This document shows positions 24,417 through 33,664 of a DNA stretch of 38,149 nt, piece by piece. The first letter of the stretch is position 1. Each line of letters starts with the position of its first letter. The notes beneath the pieces are model-generated. The model ran no database searches. It saw only the letters and a program-made list of their open reading frames with translations, and was not told where the DNA came from. The stretch lies in contig JAAXKA010000230.1 of assembly GCA_012269555.1 (NCBI GenBank), positions 1 to 38,149 of the forward strand, read 5' to 3'. Position numbers and translations under genes: made by a program. This stretch comes from Alphaproteobacteria bacterium. Its GTDB lineage: Bacteria; Pseudomonadota; Alphaproteobacteria; Puniceispirillales; Puniceispirillaceae.

Positions 24417-27400
24417 GTGTCTAAACAAAATGATTTCTTCAATACATTTGCCAATTTTGTGGTTGAAAAACGTATTTGGTTATCGTTGTCTGCAATAATG
24501 CTAGCTATGCTAGTCTATGCAGGAATACCAAATCTTAGGCTTGATACAGACGGCCGGGTTTTCATGGGTCCTGGCAATCCTGACAAACAAACTCTGGACT
24601 TATTTGAACAGGAATTTGCTAAAGACGATAATTTAAACATTTTATTTGTTCCCAAAGATGGTAATATTTTTTCCCCAAAAAATTTGAAAATTATAGATTC
24701 ATTGACGGATGATGCTTGGAATTTACCTTATGTGCGGTTGGTAAATTCAATAACACGTTTTCAAAACAGTTATTCTGATGATGATATGCTTGTTGTCGAG
24801 GACTTGATTTCAGAACCACATTCTATCTCGGAGTTGGAGGCCCGCGAAGCAAAAATCATAGCTCAATCAAGAGTTGAACTTAATGGAGCTCTTATCAACG
24901 AAGATGCTTCAATTAGTGCGGTAAGCATAATATTTAGATTGCCAGGTTTAGATTTGGCTAGCGAAATACCAACCATAATGGCTGAAGCTAACCCTTTAAT
25001 AGAAAAATATCGTGCAAATTATCCTGACATTAGTTTTTATATAACTGGGTCTGTTCCAATTGGGGAAGCTTTTGCAGAGGCTAGCCAAAAAGATGGACAA
25101 AGCCTAACGCCTGCAATGCTTATCGCCATGTTGCTTATTGTTGGATTATTGTTGAGGACTGTACTAGGTGTTTTTTCGATACTGCTTATTGCGATTCTAT
25201 CAGCGTTAGTTTCTTTAGGAGCTCTTGGTTGGAGTTTTATACCACTCAATTCAGCAACAGCGATTGCGCCTCTTATGATAATTACTCTGGCAGTTGCCAG
25301 CACGGTTCATATCTTATCCTCAGTTAGGCAGACAATGCTCCTAACTGCTGACAGGACAATATGGGCCAAAAAGGCAATTAGTGAGCATGGTTTAGCCATA
25401 ACGGTTGCTGTTTTTACAACAGCAGTCGGTTTTTTGTCTCTTAATTTTTCTATATCACCACCTTTTAGGCAGCTCGGAAATATGGTTGCAGCGGGTATGT
25501 TGGGCATCTGGATATTTACAATGTTTTTGTTGCCAGCTCTTATATGCTGGATGCCTATTAAGCAAGTGGGCTCAACAGCTTTTACTGACCGTTTGATACA
25601 AGTGTTATGTGAATGGGTTATCAAACATCAAACACGATTGTTAATATTCATTCCAGTTGTAGCTATCTGCTTTATGGCTGGAATAACTCAGATAAAGTTA
25701 GAAGATGATTTTATAAGGTATTTCGACGAACGTTTCGAAATTAGACAAGCAAACGATTTTTATGAAGATAATCTGGGCGGGCTAAACGTAATGGAATATC
25801 CCGTAGAGACAAACATAGATAGTGGAATAAATTCCATCGAGTATTTAAGAAAAATTGAGTCCTTTACTGACTTTTTGAGGAAACAACCAGAAATTAGCAA
25901 CGTTCGTTCGATAACCGATATCATAAAACGTTTAAACCAGAATATGAATGGTGATGACCCAGTTTTTTATACATTACCAGATAGTGATGAAGAGGCCTCT
26001 CAATATCTATTCCTATACGAGCTATCCTTGGGTTACGGAATGGACTTAACTGACCAAATAAATGTGGAACGTTCTGCGGTAAGAATTACAGCGTATGTTC
26101 CTAGAACCACTACTGCTGAATTGCAAGAGTTAGATCAAAGAGTTCAGGATTGGTTTGATAAGAATGCCCCCGAGTTGAAGAGTCCAGTTACAGGACAGAC
26201 GCATGTATATACAATGATTTCTGCAAAAGATGTTCCTGCGATGCTAAAAGGTACTACATTAGCCTTAATCTTTATATCAGGTGTAATTTTAGTTGTTTTG
26301 AGGAATGTAAAATTAGGGTTAATTTCCCTCATACCAAATTTAGTCCCAGCTGCAATGGCTTTCGGATTGTGGGGATATAGTGTGGGTTCTGTATCGCTTG
26401 CCGTTTCGATTGTTGTAGCAATGACATTAGGGATAGTTGTTGATGATACAGTTCACTTCATCTTAAAATATGCTAGTGCAAAAAAAAGGGGAGCATCTGC
26501 AGAAGATGCTGTTCGTTATGCGTTTAAGTCTGTAGGAATGGCTCTTACAATAACCTCTCTAGCGCTTGTTGTAGGATTTATTATCCTTGGCCAATCCGGG
26601 TTTGCTGTTAATCGTGATTTGGCAAGACTGACCGCAGTTACACTCGCTGCAGCACTTTTTATAGACTTTTTATTTCTGCCACCTCTTTTAATTTGGATTG
26701 AAAAAATGAAAAATTCTTCTTTATCAACGTTACAGGTTTTTATACCAATTGCGATTTTGGTTTCTATTAGTTCCCTTTGTTTGCCTAAACAATCAATAGC
26801 TTCTTCTGAGAAAGGTGTAGAGATTGCCGAGGAAACATCACGAAGAGATGATGGATTTGGTGATTTTACTGTGCAGGGTCAAATGGTATTAAAAAATAAA
26901 GCTGGGAAAGAAAGTGTGAGAAAATTTAAAACGACCACTTTGGAAATGACAGATCCGGCTGTAGGAGACAAAAGTATAATAGTCTTTTCAGAGCCGAGAG
27001 ACGTGAAGGGTACAGCCTTATTGACGCATACGAAAATAGAACCGGAAGACGACTCTCAATGGATTTTTCTGCCAGCCATAAAACGTGTAAAGCGTATTTC
27101 ATCATCAAATAGAACTGGTAAATTTGTTTCCTCTGAATTTTCCTATGAAGATTTGGGCTCAGAGGAGGTTAATGATAATGAACATATTTGGCTTAAGGAT
27201 ATGCCTTGCCCAACTGTTCAAAATTTGACTTGCGCACAGGTTGAAAGCCGGCCTAAGAATGCCCGCTCAGGATACTCAAAAAGGATATCTTATACAGACT
27301 TAGATGAATATCGAATTCAAAAAATCGAATTTTATAATCGTCGGGGTGATTTAGAGAAGATTCTCATATTTGACAATTATAAACAGTACCTTAATAAGTA

Positions 27401-27539
27401 TTGGCGTGCTCATAATATGATTATGGAGAACGTTCAAACTGGTAAATCTACTAGCTTAAGTTGGGGTGAATATAGTTTTAGAAATGGTTTTAAGGAAAAT
27501 GACTTTTCCCCCCAGGCACTGGAAAAAGCATCAAGATAA
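24417..27539 (+). CDS. RND/MMPL-family membrane protein fused to a LolA-like outer-membrane lipoprotein-sorting domain
   Basis: A 1040-residue protein. The GTG start is preceded by AAGGAG (24403-24408), eight bases away. Residues 1 to about 765 are an RND/MMPL exporter: one helix near 20-38, a periplasmic loop, a five- to six-helix block (about 228-385), a helix near 405-424, a second periplasmic loop, and a second helix block (about 610-760) with GIVVDDTVHFILKYA. An extra hydrophobic stretch (about 772-790) ending in SIASSE resembles a signal peptide. It leads into a roughly 240-residue LolA-like domain (about 800-1040) with DFTVQGQMVLKNKAGKES, a WIFLPAIKRVKRISSS segment and a YKQYLNKYWRAHNM segment. 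That domain is normally a separate periplasmic protein beside such RND genes. The fusion implies an inner-membrane pump with a tethered lipid-binding shuttle. Confidence 0.85.
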   Translation: MSKQNDFFNTFANFVVEKRIWLSLSAIMLAMLVYAGIPNLRLDTDGRVFMGPGNPDKQTLDLFEQEFAKDDNLNILFVPKDGNIFSPKNLKIIDSLTDDAWNLPYVRLVNSITRFQNSYSDDDMLVVEDLISEPHSISELEAREAKIIAQSRVELNGALINEDASISAVSIIFRLPGLDLASEIPTIMAEANPLIEKYRANYPDISFYITGSVPIGEAFAEASQKDGQSLTPAMLIAMLLIVGLLLRTVLGVFSILLIAILSALVSLGALGWSFIPLNSATAIAPLMIITLAVASTVHILSSVRQTMLLTADRTIWAKKAISEHGLAITVAVFTTAVGFLSLNFSISPPFRQLGNMVAAGMLGIWIFTMFLLPALICWMPIKQVGSTAFTDRLIQVLCEWVIKHQTRLLIFIPVVAICFMAGITQIKLEDDFIRYFDERFEIRQANDFYEDNLGGLNVMEYPVETNIDSGINSIEYLRKIESFTDFLRKQPEISNVRSITDIIKRLNQNMNGDDPVFYTLPDSDEEASQYLFLYELSLGYGMDLTDQINVERSAVRITAYVPRTTTAELQELDQRVQDWFDKNAPELKSPVTGQTHVYTMISAKDVPAMLKGTTLALIFISGVILVVLRNVKLGLISLIPNLVPAAMAFGLWGYSVGSVSLAVSIVVAMTLGIVVDDTVHFILKYASAKKRGASAEDAVRYAFKSVGMALTITSLALVVGFIILGQSGFAVNRDLARLTAVTLAAALFIDFLFLPPLLIWIEKMKNSSLSTLQVFIPIAILVSISSLCLPKQSIASSEKGVEIAEETSRRDDGFGDFTVQGQMVLKNKAGKESVRKFKTTTLEMTDPAVGDKSIIVFSEPRDVKGTALLTHTKIEPEDDSQWIFLPAIKRVKRISSSNRTGKFVSSEFSYEDLGSEEVNDNEHIWLKDMPCPTVQNLTCAQVESRPKNARSGYSKRISYTDLDEYRIQKIEFYNRRGDLEKILIFDNYKQYLNKYWRAHNMIMENVQTGKSTSLSWGEYSFRNGFKENDFSPQALEKASR

Positions 27540-27562
27540 ATTACTAATTTGGTCAAGAAATT

Positions 27563-28759
27563 ATGAAAAAAAACATTTTGGTTTTTTCAATGGCATATTT
27601 AATTGGAGCTATGAATCCGGCCAATTCCTTTGACTATATGGAACAATATGGAAAAGCAGATTTGTTGATAACCAATTTCTGGGAAGGTCCTTCTTACAAT
27701 AACCAGGATGATACTTTTGTCACATATAAGATCGAACCTTCTTTGTATGTAGAACAGGGTGCAATTGATTCCTTTATTCAGCCCCGTGTAAGAGTTGGTA
27801 ACTCAGGTGCTGGTAGAGTAGATTTGAAAGAGGCACATATATCATACAGTTTGAATAATGTTGATTTTAGAATTGGTTCACTAATCGAATTTTGGGGGAA
27901 AACAGAAACTTATAATCCCAGTGATATTGTAAATAGTGCGGATTATACTTCGGGCTTGGCAAGCCCAGACAAACTAGGGGCACCAGCATTTAAGGCTTCT
28001 TCTGAATTTTATGATGGATATGTTTCCTTTTTCATATTTCCTTTTTTTATAGAAAACGTCTATCCAGGGTTATCCTCGCGGCAGAGACTTGGCACACTGG
28101 TAAATAATGATAGAGCGAATTTTTCAAATGGCGGGTCTAAAAATGATAATAGTTATGCGCTCCGTTTTGAGGGATATTATGAGGATATAGACTATGGTTT
28201 CAGTTATTTTGATGGGATATCTCGAGAACCTTATTTTTTGTTAGGCTCAGACTCTCGACTTCTTCCTGAATATAGTTCAATTAAGCAAATAGGTGTCGAT
28301 ATTCAATATTTGGTCGACGATATATCATTTAAAACAGAAATAGTGCATCGAACTGGTCAAAGAAACGCTAATGGCATTATGGATGATTATAATGCTGGAG
28401 TGATAGGTATAGAAAAAAATAGATATGGGGTTTTGAGTAGCCAATATGATCTTGTTCTTCTCGGCGAAATATCTGCAGATAGTCGAGGAAATAATAGTCA
28501 TACGATTTTCCAACGAGACCTAACTGTGGGAGGATCGCTTCTTCTTAATGATATCGATGATAGTGAATTTAGTCTATTTTTGACACAAGATTTATCATAT
28601 TCATCTGGAACAACTCGTTTTTCTTATTCTACAAGATTGAATGATGCATTTACGATTGAAGCTATTTTAAATTTGTACTCAAATCTAGATCAAGACCCTA
28701 GCCAATTACCTTTAGCAAAAGACAGCAGTGCTAATGTTACTTTTAACTATAATTGGTAA
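27563..28759 (+). CDS. Outer-membrane beta-barrel protein linked to the RND-LolA fusion
   Basis: A 398-residue protein with a Sec signal peptide (hydrophobic about 4-22, ending near NSF-DYM). Alternating strands follow, ending in the aromatic-terminated NVTFNYNW (last residue Trp), the C-terminal signature recognised by the outer-membrane assembly machinery. Segments such as VDLKEAHISYSLNNVDFRIG, WGKTETYNPSDIVNS and ALRFEGYYEDIDYGFSYFDG suggest the DUF1302-like/porin-type barrel group, though the exact family is not certain. It starts 23 bases after the RND-LolA fusion gene and is very likely co-transcribed with it, giving an inner membrane, periplasm and outer membrane set. It converges on the RraA-like gene with only 18 bases between stops. 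Confidence 0.8.
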   Translation: MKKNILVFSMAYLIGAMNPANSFDYMEQYGKADLLITNFWEGPSYNNQDDTFVTYKIEPSLYVEQGAIDSFIQPRVRVGNSGAGRVDLKEAHISYSLNNVDFRIGSLIEFWGKTETYNPSDIVNSADYTSGLASPDKLGAPAFKASSEFYDGYVSFFIFPFFIENVYPGLSSRQRLGTLVNNDRANFSNGGSKNDNSYALRFEGYYEDIDYGFSYFDGISREPYFLLGSDSRLLPEYSSIKQIGVDIQYLVDDISFKTEIVHRTGQRNANGIMDDYNAGVIGIEKNRYGVLSSQYDLVLLGEISADSRGNNSHTIFQRDLTVGGSLLLNDIDDSEFSLFLTQDLSYSSGTTRFSYSTRLNDAFTIEAILNLYSNLDQDPSQLPLAKDSSANVTFNYNW

Positions 28760-28777
28760 TTAAGTTTTATACTTTTC

Positions 28778-29473
28778 CTAGGTCCTTGCAGCCTCGAAGG
28801 CTTCCCAAGCTTCCTTAAATTTTTCAAAATCAAAATCATTTTGTTTGGCCGGTCTCAAAATTAACTGTTCAGTATCTAATAATTTATTGATTGAGCTTTC
28901 AAGGATACTTATTACATCCTTTGGAATAACAACGGCACCATGTCTATCGGCATGTATTAAATCACCATCATTTATTTTTAATGAGAATATTGCAACAGAA
29001 CAGGCAATCTCCTTTACATGCACGTATGCATGGCTTGGCCCAACAGAACCTGCAAGAACTGGAAATCCATCAGGCAAATCACCTAAATCACGCATTACAC
29101 CATTTGTAAATGCTCCATACATTCCAAATCCTTTATGTATGTTAGTGTTTACCTCTCCCCAGAAAGCACCAACACAGTTTGGAAAATCAATATCTTCTAT
29201 AACTGCAACAGAAGGGTTGTTTGCTGTAGCCATATGCTCATAATAAGAAAGTCGGCGTTTTTTAATTACCTCAATAGACTCTGTTGGAGGGCTAAGTGCA
29301 GTAATCTTTGCTGTTCTAGCATACCCACATATTGGTTTTTCATTTGGACTAGATGAAATCATTGTGCCTTTAGTAAAATCATTGAAGCCACGTTTTCCTT
29401 GTGCAACTTCGATTGCATTACATACAGTCGGTGTATCTATAGTTTCAAGGAGTTTAAAAAGTGATTCTGTCAT
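28778..29473 (-). CDS. RraA-like family protein (HMG/CHA aldolase / oxaloacetate decarboxylase type)
   Basis: A 231-residue protein of the RraA-like/4-hydroxy-4-methyl-2-oxoglutarate aldolase superfamily. The N-terminal LETIDTPTVCNAIE, AFWGEVNTNIHKGFGMYGAFTNGVMRD with the substrate-binding Arg-Asp, and the DGDLIHADRHGAVVIP motif are all in order. Enzymes of this group cleave or decarboxylate pyruvate-like 2-oxo acids, while RraA itself inhibits RNase E. In this catabolic operon an aldolase or decarboxylase role is more likely, by context. It is the last gene of the minus-strand operon, 56 bases after the MetE-like gene, with no clear terminator. Confidence 0.85.
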   Translation of the reverse strand: MTESLFKLLETIDTPTVCNAIEVAQGKRGFNDFTKGTMISSSPNEKPICGYARTAKITALSPPTESIEVIKKRRLSYYEHMATANNPSVAVIEDIDFPNCVGAFWGEVNTNIHKGFGMYGAFTNGVMRDLGDLPDGFPVLAGSVGPSHAYVHVKEIACSVAIFSLKINDGDLIHADRHGAVVIPKDVISILESSINKLLDTEQLILRPAKQNDFDFEKFKEAWEAFEAART

Positions 29474-29529
29474 TTTAAATTACTCTATTTTTTAGTCTGC
29501 TTTTTTAAATAAAAAAAGAATAGTATTTA

Positions 29530-30663
29530 TTAATTTTGTTCAGACGCGATTGCAGCACCTTTTACAAGAGTTTCTAATTTTGCAAAAGCAATTTCCGGGT
29601 CTACGGCTCCAAATCCAGCAAAAGTTCCAAATCCACAGTCTGAGCCAGCAATTACACGTTCAACTCCAACAATATTGGTAAAACGCTTTAAACGCTGAGC
29701 GACAAGTTCGGGGTGTTCCACAAAATTTGTTGTGGAATCAATCACGCCAGGTATAAGAATTTTATCCTCTGGTATTTCATTTTTTCTATTTTCAAAAATT
29801 GTCCATTCATGAGCATGACGTGGATTTGATGTTTCGAATAGTAAATAATTCGCATTTACAGACATAAACGTTGAAAACATGCTATCCATGGATATGTCAC
29901 AGATATGCGGCCCTTCATAATTACCCCAACAAATGTGAACTCTGACATTTTTGGGATTAATTCCTTCAAGTGCATAATTAAGCGCTTCGACATGACTATT
30001 TGCAATTTTGATGAACTCTTTATCTGACAAATCGTTGAAAAGCATATGTCGCGATAGTGCAAGGTCTGGACAGTCGATTTGCAAATCAAGTCCGGATTCA
30101 ACAATTAACTGATATTCAGCCTTCAAAGCATCTGCAAGTGCATGAAGATAAGTCTCCCTGTTTGGGTAGAAATTATTTTGTAAAAATAGGGATATCACAC
30201 CAGGAGAAGCAGCATTCATAAAACCATGAATGTTGCCATATTTTTTAATTGCTGATTTCAAGTTTGAAATATCTTTTTTCAGTTCTGAGTTGCTTAACGG
30301 TTTAACTTCTCCTGTACACATTGGACGCGTATATTCTGGCGTGCCACCGCTATCAGCCAATCTTTGTAAGAAGGTGGGGAACATTATTAAATCTGCAGGC
30401 GCATTTCTTGGACTATCACCAGAAAATCCAGTATAACGATCTTTAACATATGTGGCATACGAAATTTTTGATGTCTCTCCATCACTAACAATGTCAATAC
30501 CACAATCTTTTTGACGAGAGACAATCAAATCAACATGTTTCTTCATCACCTCATCAAAGTGCGTAGCGTTATAAGCTTGGTTTTTCTCTTTACTAAATAG
30601 AAAGTCTGTTACCTCCTGAGATCTAGGAAGTGAACCAACATGTGTTGTGCGAATATGTGTCAT
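29530..30663 (-). CDS. Cobalamin-independent methionine synthase (MetE C-terminal)-like zinc methyltransferase
   Basis: A 377-residue protein matching only the catalytic C-terminal barrel of MetE, as do the short MetE-like and epoxyalkane:CoM transferase-like proteins. It starts with HVGSLPRSQEV. All four candidate zinc ligands are present: His243 and Cys245 in RVHICWGN, Glu277 in YLLFETSNP and Cys343 in GSDCGFGT. The N-terminal folate-binding half of full MetE is absent, so it probably uses another methyl donor or thiol acceptor, or cleaves a thioether-like substrate. It abuts the cupin gene with no spacer. Its presence in a sugar-type transport and SnoaL operon argues against a role in methionine synthesis. 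Confidence 0.85.
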   Translation of the reverse strand: MTHIRTTHVGSLPRSQEVTDFLFSKEKNQAYNATHFDEVMKKHVDLIVSRQKDCGIDIVSDGETSKISYATYVKDRYTGFSGDSPRNAPADLIMFPTFLQRLADSGGTPEYTRPMCTGEVKPLSNSELKKDISNLKSAIKKYGNIHGFMNAASPGVISLFLQNNFYPNRETYLHALADALKAEYQLIVESGLDLQIDCPDLALSRHMLFNDLSDKEFIKIANSHVEALNYALEGINPKNVRVHICWGNYEGPHICDISMDSMFSTFMSVNANYLLFETSNPRHAHEWTIFENRKNEIPEDKILIPGVIDSTTNFVEHPELVAQRLKRFTNIVGVERVIAGSDCGFGTFAGFGAVDPEIAFAKLETLVKGAAIASEQN

Positions 30664-31626
30664 CTATTGATTCCTCTCAAACCAAGTAGGACCAGCTGCA
30701 TCGTCTGTATTTCTTACACGATATAAACTTGCTTCTCCTGACATGGATGGTTCTAACGTATAGTCACATTTTGGTTCGATTAATGCTGTATCACCTGAGT
30801 TAAGTATTTCTTCGTGGCTACCGTAGGATAGTTTCCAATGCCCTTTAACAGGCATTAATACATCGTACCTATTTGATCCCATCTCTTTTATTGGGGTATA
30901 AGAAGAAAGGAAACTCACCTCAAATCCTGGTTTGTCAAATATAAGTCCATTTTCTCCAATTATAGGCACTTCGCCCTCTCTGGAAAGGGCAAGCATATCT
31001 TGGTATCTTGATACCCATCTGGGAACAATGTCTGTTATGCTTGGCTCTCCCATTAAATTTAAAGAGGCCTCATCCATTACCTCTTTTGGATTAATACCAT
31101 CTGGAAGAGTCTCTGATTTTTTTGTATCATATAACACACCATTTTCTCCGAGAATTAGACCATGTTCCTTCGCCTCTTCAATAACTTGTGGAGCCCAAAC
31201 TACACCACCCCCCGCATCGTCACCTCCAAGTATTGCCATTATCATAGAGTAGTCTGTGCCAATATTTTCAAATCCTCTAAACATTCCGGTTGGAATATTA
31301 AAAATATCACCTTGTTCGAGTATTACTTCTCCTGTTTTTCCCCATCTTCCCCAAAAAAATCTCCACTTTCCTGATAAAACAAAGAAAACTTCTGCTGTTC
31401 TATGAGTATGTAATGAGTTACGGCATTTGGGAGGTTGCCCTGCTGCTCCAATATTAAACCCTGGTGTTTTTTTTATATGAACATGTTGGTCAGCTGCTTC
31501 CGAAACTCCTCCTCCAATAATAGTAAAGTTTTCTTTTTTATCCGAACCAGGTGTATGAGCATCTATAAACGCTGTTTTGCATGGTACGAGTTCACCATAT
31601 CGAACAATGTGAATTGGTTTCGTCAT
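30664..31626 (-). CDS. Bicupin-like protein
   Basis: A 320-residue protein with an N-terminal cupin. Motif 1 gives candidate metal ligands His73, His75 and Glu79 (LHTHRTAEVFFVLSGKWRFFWG). Motif 2 is EQGDIFNIPTGMFRGFEN, where the usual ligand His is replaced by Arg, so the site has at most a three-residue facial set. A second, degenerate cupin near 250-305 (YDVLMPVKGHWKLSYG, LNSGDTALIEP) lacks obvious ligands. Cupins act as isomerases, dioxygenases or sugar-modifying enzymes, and which applies is not visible. The stop and start overlap adjoining genes by zero to one base, so it is part of the same operon. Confidence 0.8.
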   Translation of the reverse strand: MTKPIHIVRYGELVPCKTAFIDAHTPGSDKKENFTIIGGGVSEAADQHVHIKKTPGFNIGAAGQPPKCRNSLHTHRTAEVFFVLSGKWRFFWGRWGKTGEVILEQGDIFNIPTGMFRGFENIGTDYSMIMAILGGDDAGGGVVWAPQVIEEAKEHGLILGENGVLYDTKKSETLPDGINPKEVMDEASLNLMGEPSITDIVPRWVSRYQDMLALSREGEVPIIGENGLIFDKPGFEVSFLSSYTPIKEMGSNRYDVLMPVKGHWKLSYGSHEEILNSGDTALIEPKCDYTLEPSMSGEASLYRVRNTDDAAGPTWFERNQ

Positions 31627-32600
31627 TAATCTCTCCCCAAATGAAGATGAATTTGTTTCCAGATAGAAACATCATCAAATAAAGTATATTCGTTTCGAAG
31701 TCCCCAAGGACCAAATTCTGCGTGGCTTATTCCCATAATATAAATGTTTGCATTTGATGGGTGGCCGAAGCGACCCTTACCTTCATGCTTTCCAACTAAG
31801 GACCACCTTAAAGCAGCTCTTGGGGGCAAAAACGGATCTTCTCTTCCAATCTTATGATGAATTGTAAATGTTGCAGATGGCAGGGCATTGCGAAGAGATT
31901 TCCAAAAAGCTTCGATTTCAGTAAAACCAACAGCCATCATACCTTCAGGGTAATATCCTTTTCCAGCCCTATCATAATGATGATGAATTATGTCGGTTTT
32001 ACCGTTCATAATAGATGTTAGAATCTCAGAAAATAAATTGCCCCACTCATTATCATTTCCTGTTCCTGCGTACGGTCCTTTTAAATCCATAGAGGCAGTA
32101 AAAGGTTTAATACAATTTTTTATACCTCCTTCTTGTTGAATTTGTTTATGTGCAAAATCAGCACTATTATGTCCGAGTTGTTTTACAATGCCTCCAACAT
32201 CACGCACCAACCATTCGTCATCAATTTGATTGTTTTTTGCATGACAGTCTGCAATCACCCGATAGTGAATTTTTTTACCAGTAGGTTCTCCAAAGCTACC
32301 TTTACCAAGATGAGTTGCTGTCGAAAATATTCGATGAGAAGATAACATGCCTCTTTCTGGAGAGCCTGACCAAATGACGTCTTCTCCTAGAAGTTGTCTG
32401 TCAGGAAATTCTGATAAAGTATCAAGAGTGGCCTTTACAACTGCCTTATTGCCTATAACAAGAGAGCTAGGAGAGCGCACAGGAATATCATTTGAATAAT
32501 AATGATTTAATGTATCCACCTTTTTTTCTTCCCAGATCTCGTGTGTGATTCCCAGAATATAATTTGGAAAATTATCAAATCTACTATCAAACCCTTTCAT
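31626..32600 (-). CDS. Tandem SnoaL/NTF2-like domain protein
   Basis: A 324-residue protein with two alpha+beta NTF2/SnoaL-type halves: about 10-150 (EIWEEKKVDTLNHYYSNDIPVRSPSS, SFGEPTGKKIHYRVIADCH) and about 185-320 (NDNEWGNLFSEILTSIMNG, KSLRNALPSATFTIHHKIG). The FGxPTGKKxxYR stretch is the usual SnoaL turn. Such domains form small pocketed enzymes (polyketide cyclases, ketosteroid isomerase-like isomerases, dehydratases). No catalytic residue can be assigned from sequence alone. It overlaps the LacI gene by four bases and the cupin gene by one. It is one of three SnoaL-like genes in this operon. Confidence 0.78.
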   Translation of the reverse strand: MKGFDSRFDNFPNYILGITHEIWEEKKVDTLNHYYSNDIPVRSPSSLVIGNKAVVKATLDTLSEFPDRQLLGEDVIWSGSPERGMLSSHRIFSTATHLGKGSFGEPTGKKIHYRVIADCHAKNNQIDDEWLVRDVGGIVKQLGHNSADFAHKQIQQEGGIKNCIKPFTASMDLKGPYAGTGNDNEWGNLFSEILTSIMNGKTDIIHHHYDRAGKGYYPEGMMAVGFTEIEAFWKSLRNALPSATFTIHHKIGREDPFLPPRAALRWSLVGKHEGKGRFGHPSNANIYIMGISHAEFGPWGLRNEYTLFDDVSIWKQIHLHLGRD

Positions 32601-33664
32601 TTATCACCCCCACAATTTTTCTTGGTAGAGGAGCGAATTATGAGTTCACCAGCTAGTTTAATATCGCCCCTTTTTAAAGGTTTATTTTCCATATAGCACA
32701 TGAGAAGGAAAACTGTTTGTTGAACCATTTGCTCTATAGGTTGAGAAACTGTAGTCAGATCGTAGCTTGCTAACCGGGAGGGTGGAACATTATCATAACC
32801 GACAATTCCAATATCATCAGGTATTTTTAATCCGTACTCGAATCTTAAAACATCCATTACAATTAGAGCCATTGCGTCATTTGCAACGAAAATAGCCTCT
32901 GGTTTTTTTGAACTATTTATAATATTTAAAGCTGCATCTCGTGCCTGCTCACTCCTGAAATTTCCAACAGCTCTAGCACTAATGTTAAAACCATATTCCT
33001 CAAGTTTGTTTGAAAAGCCTGCTTCTCTATCGCGTTGAGTGGAGGCACCTTCCCATCCCGCAATATAACCGAAGGAACGATACCCCTGTTTAATTAAATG
33101 TTCAGCTATCAAACCTCCACCAAGATAATTGTCTGTTGTTACTGAAGCAAATGAGGGATTATGTTGAATACGATTGAATTGCACTACCGGAATACCAGCG
33201 TTTTCACATTTTTCAGTCAATGCAGAAGATAGGGCAACAGACGCTGTTACAATTGCATCTATTTGATACTCCAATATTTCCTCAACTACATTGTCTACAT
33301 TACTTGCAGTTTGCGCTGCCATAAAAATAAGAACATGATAGCCCTCTTTTTGTAATGCGTTTGACAGACGCTCAAGCACTTCTGGGTAAAAATAATTATC
33401 TAAATAGGCAACAACCAAACCAATCATATGGGAACGACCAGTAAGGAGAGACCGCGCTATTCTGTTTGGTCTATAACCTAATTGTTTTGCGGCATTTTGG
33501 ACTTTTTCAACCGTTTTTGCTGATGCAGAAGCCCCTTTTGTGAATACTCTACTAACGGCTGATTGGCTCACTCCAGCAAGTTTTGCTACATCTTGGGATG
33601 TAATTTTTTGCTGGGTATGGTCATTTGCAAATACGATTGTTTTTAGGGTCGAATCTTTTGACAT
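32597..33664 (-). CDS. LacI-family transcriptional regulator
   Basis: A 355-residue LacI/GalR regulator. The helix-turn-helix ITSQDVAKLAGVSQSAVSRVF lies at about 21-41, with the hinge helix segment RPNRIARSLLTGRS near 72-85. A periplasmic-binding-protein-like effector domain follows (GLVVAYLDNYFYPEVLERLS, EAIFVANDAMALIVMDVLRFE, PDDIGIVGYDNVPPSRLA). It probably represses this operon and responds to a sugar-like or related small molecule. The gene sits in the middle of the operon, overlapping its neighbours by one and four bases, so it is autoregulated if it controls the operon promoter. That promoter lies outside the window. Confidence 0.9.
   Translation of the reverse strand: MSKDSTLKTIVFANDHTQQKITSQDVAKLAGVSQSAVSRVFTKGASASAKTVEKVQNAAKQLGYRPNRIARSLLTGRSHMIGLVVAYLDNYFYPEVLERLSNALQKEGYHVLIFMAAQTASNVDNVVEEILEYQIDAIVTASVALSSALTEKCENAGIPVVQFNRIQHNPSFASVTTDNYLGGGLIAEHLIKQGYRSFGYIAGWEGASTQRDREAGFSNKLEEYGFNISARAVGNFRSEQARDAALNIINSSKKPEAIFVANDAMALIVMDVLRFEYGLKIPDDIGIVGYDNVPPSRLASYDLTTVSQPIEQMVQQTVFLLMCYMENKPLKRGDIKLAGELIIRSSTKKNCGGDK

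Noticed and set aside
28845-29243. A 132-codon plus-strand open frame
   Set aside because: It is antisense to the RraA-like gene, which has strong family motifs.
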